A stretch of DNA of 14,370 nucleotides from Caryophanales bacterium UBA7057 (GTDB lineage: Bacteria > Bacillota_I > Bacilli_A > RF39 > UBA660). The translations under genes and the position numbers were made by a program. The stretch spans positions 1 through 14,370 of the forward strand of contig DLAC01000002.1 of the NCBI GenBank assembly GCA_002493865.1, in the 5' to 3' direction. Of this stretch, positions 12,658 to 14,370 are shown in pieces. The notes beneath the pieces are model-generated. The model ran no database searches. It saw only the letters and a list, made by a program, of their open reading frames with translations, and had not been told where the DNA came from. Every line of letters begins with the position of its first letter. Position 1 is the stretch's first letter.

Positions 12658-14370
12658 TTAATAATTGTGGGGTCTTTCCCCTTTTCTTCCAGAAGCATTT
12701 TCTCCTGGGCCACCTCCTGGATAATAATTCGGTTCACTTCCCGGATCTCCTGATTTTCCCTTCATACCACCCATCATTCCCATAGTTCCAACATTAGTAG
12801 TAATACTAGAGATTGTAAATGTTTGATATTCATCACCATTCACTTTAATTGTATAAGTATTTTCATTCTTTAATTCTGGAGATGCCACCACTAAAGAAGA
12901 ATAAGATTTCGTGGAATGATAAGAAATAATTTCCTGATTATTAGAATCCGTAATGGTAATTGTATCGGAGTCTCCGTAGTTAGAAGTAAAATGAATCAGT
13001 ACATTATAGATACTAGAAGAATTACTAACCCCTTGTGCCATACCACTAGCACCTCCAGCAATTAAAGTACCTCCATAAATTACAAATTCTCGGTCGTAGT
13101 CCAATGCACCATTTCCACTATTCGTAGGGCCATCCACCGTAACAGAACCATCATACATATAAATAGAACCATTAGAATCCAGCCCATCCCCAGAGGCATT
13201 TACATAAATCGTTCCACCACGAATCGTAAGAACATAATTTGAAGATTCTGAAAATGAATTTTGACCTGGACGATTCATCGCAGAAGCATCATTTCCACCA
13301 CCAGCATTAATCCCGTCATCAGAAGAAACGATGGAAATATTACCACTATTAATTGTAATGGAAGAAGACTCTAGTCCTTCATAACTTTGGGTAATTTCAA
13401 TTTCCCCACCATCGATAATCAATTGTGTATCTGCATGGATTCCATCGTCTCCCGAGGAAATGTGATAAACTCCATTTTTAATTCCTAAGTAATGATTACA
13501 ATGGATAGCATCATCCGAAGAGTCCATCGTAAAGTTTCCATTTTCAATGACTAAATTATCTCTTGCTTTTAACCCCTTCACACTACTACCATCACTAGAA
13601 TCAGAAGAACCAAATCGTCCCCATTCTTCATGTAGACTCGTAATACTGCTTCCACTTCCTGTTGTAATATCAAAAGTTCCATTTTGAATTAATAGTTTTG
13701 TTTCTGCCTGAATTCCATCCGAAGAAGCATTAATAGAAAAAGTTCCGTTTTCAATAAGAATAAATCCCTTTTCTGAATCCGTATCATTCGTTGTCTTAAT
13801 CCCGTCCCCTTTAGATTGAATCGTAAAATCTCCGTCTTTAATATAAACAGAATCTTTTCCACGAATTCCATCATCAGAAGAAGTAATTTGATAGGTTCCA
13901 CGAATTATCTTTAAGTCATCCTTCGATACAATGGCATCTTCACAATTAGATGTCACTTTGAGGATTCCTTCCCCATCTAAAATTAAATCGTCATGACTAA
14001 AAATTGTACCTACAACATCAGAATCATATCCTTGATAACTAGAGGCATCCTCTAAGGAATTAGTAGTCCCATTGATTGTAGCAATCACTACATTTTCTGC
14101 TTCTTCTACATAGATGGAAGGGCCACTTGAATTTTTAATAGAGACACTATCCAAAATCAGTTTTACATTTCCATTCGTATTTACTGTTACCAGTCCATCC
14201 TCAATCGTACCTGTTAAATGATAGACTCCTTCTTTTGTAATATTCAAGCTTTTACTTAACTCATATTCCATTGTCTCATACAAAGACCAATCAATTTTTT
14301 CATCATCATCGTCTGTATTAATATCTGTAGAAATAGAAGCAGTATCATCCTTATAATTGGACACTTCTCT
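12658..14370 (-). CDS. Carbohydrate-binding beta-helix protein (Cthe_2159/DUF4353-like), 5' end outside window
   Basis: The frame is open to the window edge; the GTG at 14364 is not a convincing start because family members usually begin with a signal or lipoprotein peptide, absent here. Numbering from that GTG, after an acidic linker (1-25) comes an opening 'Y.L..SLNITKEGVYHLTGTI' block (33-54), then a right-handed beta-helix (about 60-440) built of coils near 22 residues with a DxI/DGI/DGL corner at 143, 165, 187, 215, 285, 306, 349 and 392, each with an 'I..G.F.I.S' strand. A beta-sandwich-like end (450-520) and a Gly/Met/Pro-rich tail (527-568) follow. Characterised Cthe_2159 is a Ca2+-dependent binder of polygalacturonate and cellulose with no enzyme activity. 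The repeated Asp corners fit Ca2+ binding. Cell-surface location is inferred. Confidence 0.9.
   Translation of the reverse strand, partial: REVSNYKDDTASISTDINTDDDDEKIDWSLYETMEYELSKSLNITKEGVYHLTGTIEDGLVTVNTNGNVKLILDSVSIKNSSGPSIYVEEAENVVIATINGTTNSLEDASSYQGYDSDVVGTIFSHDDLILDGEGILKVTSNCEDAIVSKDDLKIIRGTYQITSSDDGIRGKDSVYIKDGDFTIQSKGDGIKTTNDTDSEKGFILIENGTFSINASSDGIQAETKLLIQNGTFDITTGSGSSITSLHEEWGRFGSSDSSDGSSVKGLKARDNLVIENGNFTMDSSDDAIHCNHYLGIKNGVYHISSGDDGIHADTQLIIDGGEIEITQSYEGLESSSITINSGNISIVSSDDGINAGGGNDASAMNRPGQNSFSESSNYVLTIRGGTIYVNASGDGLDSNGSIYMYDGSVTVDGPTNSGNGALDYDREFVIYGGTLIAGGASGMAQGVSNSSSIYNVLIHFTSNYGDSDTITITDSNNQEIISYHSTKSYSSLVVASPELKNENTYTIKVNGDEYQTFTISSITTNVGTMGMMGGMKGKSGDPGSEPNYYPGGGPGENASGRKGERPHNY

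Noticed and set aside
13160..14000. Repetitive texture in the beta-helix gene as a CRISPR array or DNA repeat
   Set aside because: The repetition is at protein level (DGI corners about every 22 residues); the nucleotide units are not identical and no spacer pattern exists.
1..14370. UGA read as Trp (Mycoplasma-type code)
   Set aside because: None of the visible stops is TGA, which raised the idea, but Trp is TGG throughout and no frame needs TGA readthrough to reach full family length.

Overview
The window is AT-rich (roughly 30% GC by eye) and looks like a low-GC Bacillota genome, probably an uncultured gut-type Bacilli, Erysipelotrichia or Clostridia relative. Supporting signs are strong purine-rich Shine-Dalgarno (SD) sites, extended -10 promoters, short intergenic gaps, hairpin-plus-U terminators, CCA encoded in both tRNA genes, and TAA or TAG at every visible stop. 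Trp is written TGG throughout, so the genetic code is standard. No phage genes, insertion sequence, CRISPR array or rRNA is visible. The content is ordinary chromosomal or housekeeping-accessory, with several poorly described envelope proteins.

Layout. At 2-328 (+) is the C-terminal end of an Rpn/PD-(D/E)XK family nuclease, cut by the window edge. A minus-strand block follows from about 435 to 10201, made mostly of single genes with their own promoters: a small membrane protein (435-860), an S41 C-terminal processing protease (928-2277), a LicD-family phosphotransferase (2334-3239), a divergent PepC/bleomycin-hydrolase-type cysteine peptidase (3342-4547), a cation diffusion facilitator with a Mn-type metal-site pattern (4659-5519), a four-helix membrane protein (5668-6522), tRNA-Leu(GAG) (6583-6668), and a coupled two-gene unit (10201 to 6771) encoding a coiled-coil membrane protein and a 793-residue membrane-anchored extracellular protein. 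A divergent intergenic region at 10202-10339 carries a perfect palindrome. It leads rightward into a coupled pair: an 86-aa membrane protein and a cupin (10340-11073). Next come an alpha/beta hydrolase (11118-11879, -), tRNA-Arg(CCG) (11973-12047, +), a GRAM/PH-like protein (12260-12601, +), and a beta-helix carbohydrate-binding protein of the Cthe_2159/DUF4353 type (12658 to the window end, -, 5' end missing).

How it fits together. Much of the minus-strand block concerns the cell envelope: membrane-anchored proteolysis (S41), phosphocholine-type decoration (LicD), metal export (CDF), anchored surface proteins and polysaccharide binding. I see no single pathway joining all the genes. The two translationally coupled pairs (stop and start overlapping as TAATG) are the clearest functional units. 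Several starts are better placed than the longest open frame suggests: the peptidase at 4547, the membrane protein at 6522 and the cupin at 10600. The 86-aa gene truly starts at TTG. Ten of the twelve promoters I can place carry the extended -10 form TGN-TATAAT with little or no -35 match. The most plausible undescribed system is the 10201-6771 gene pair.
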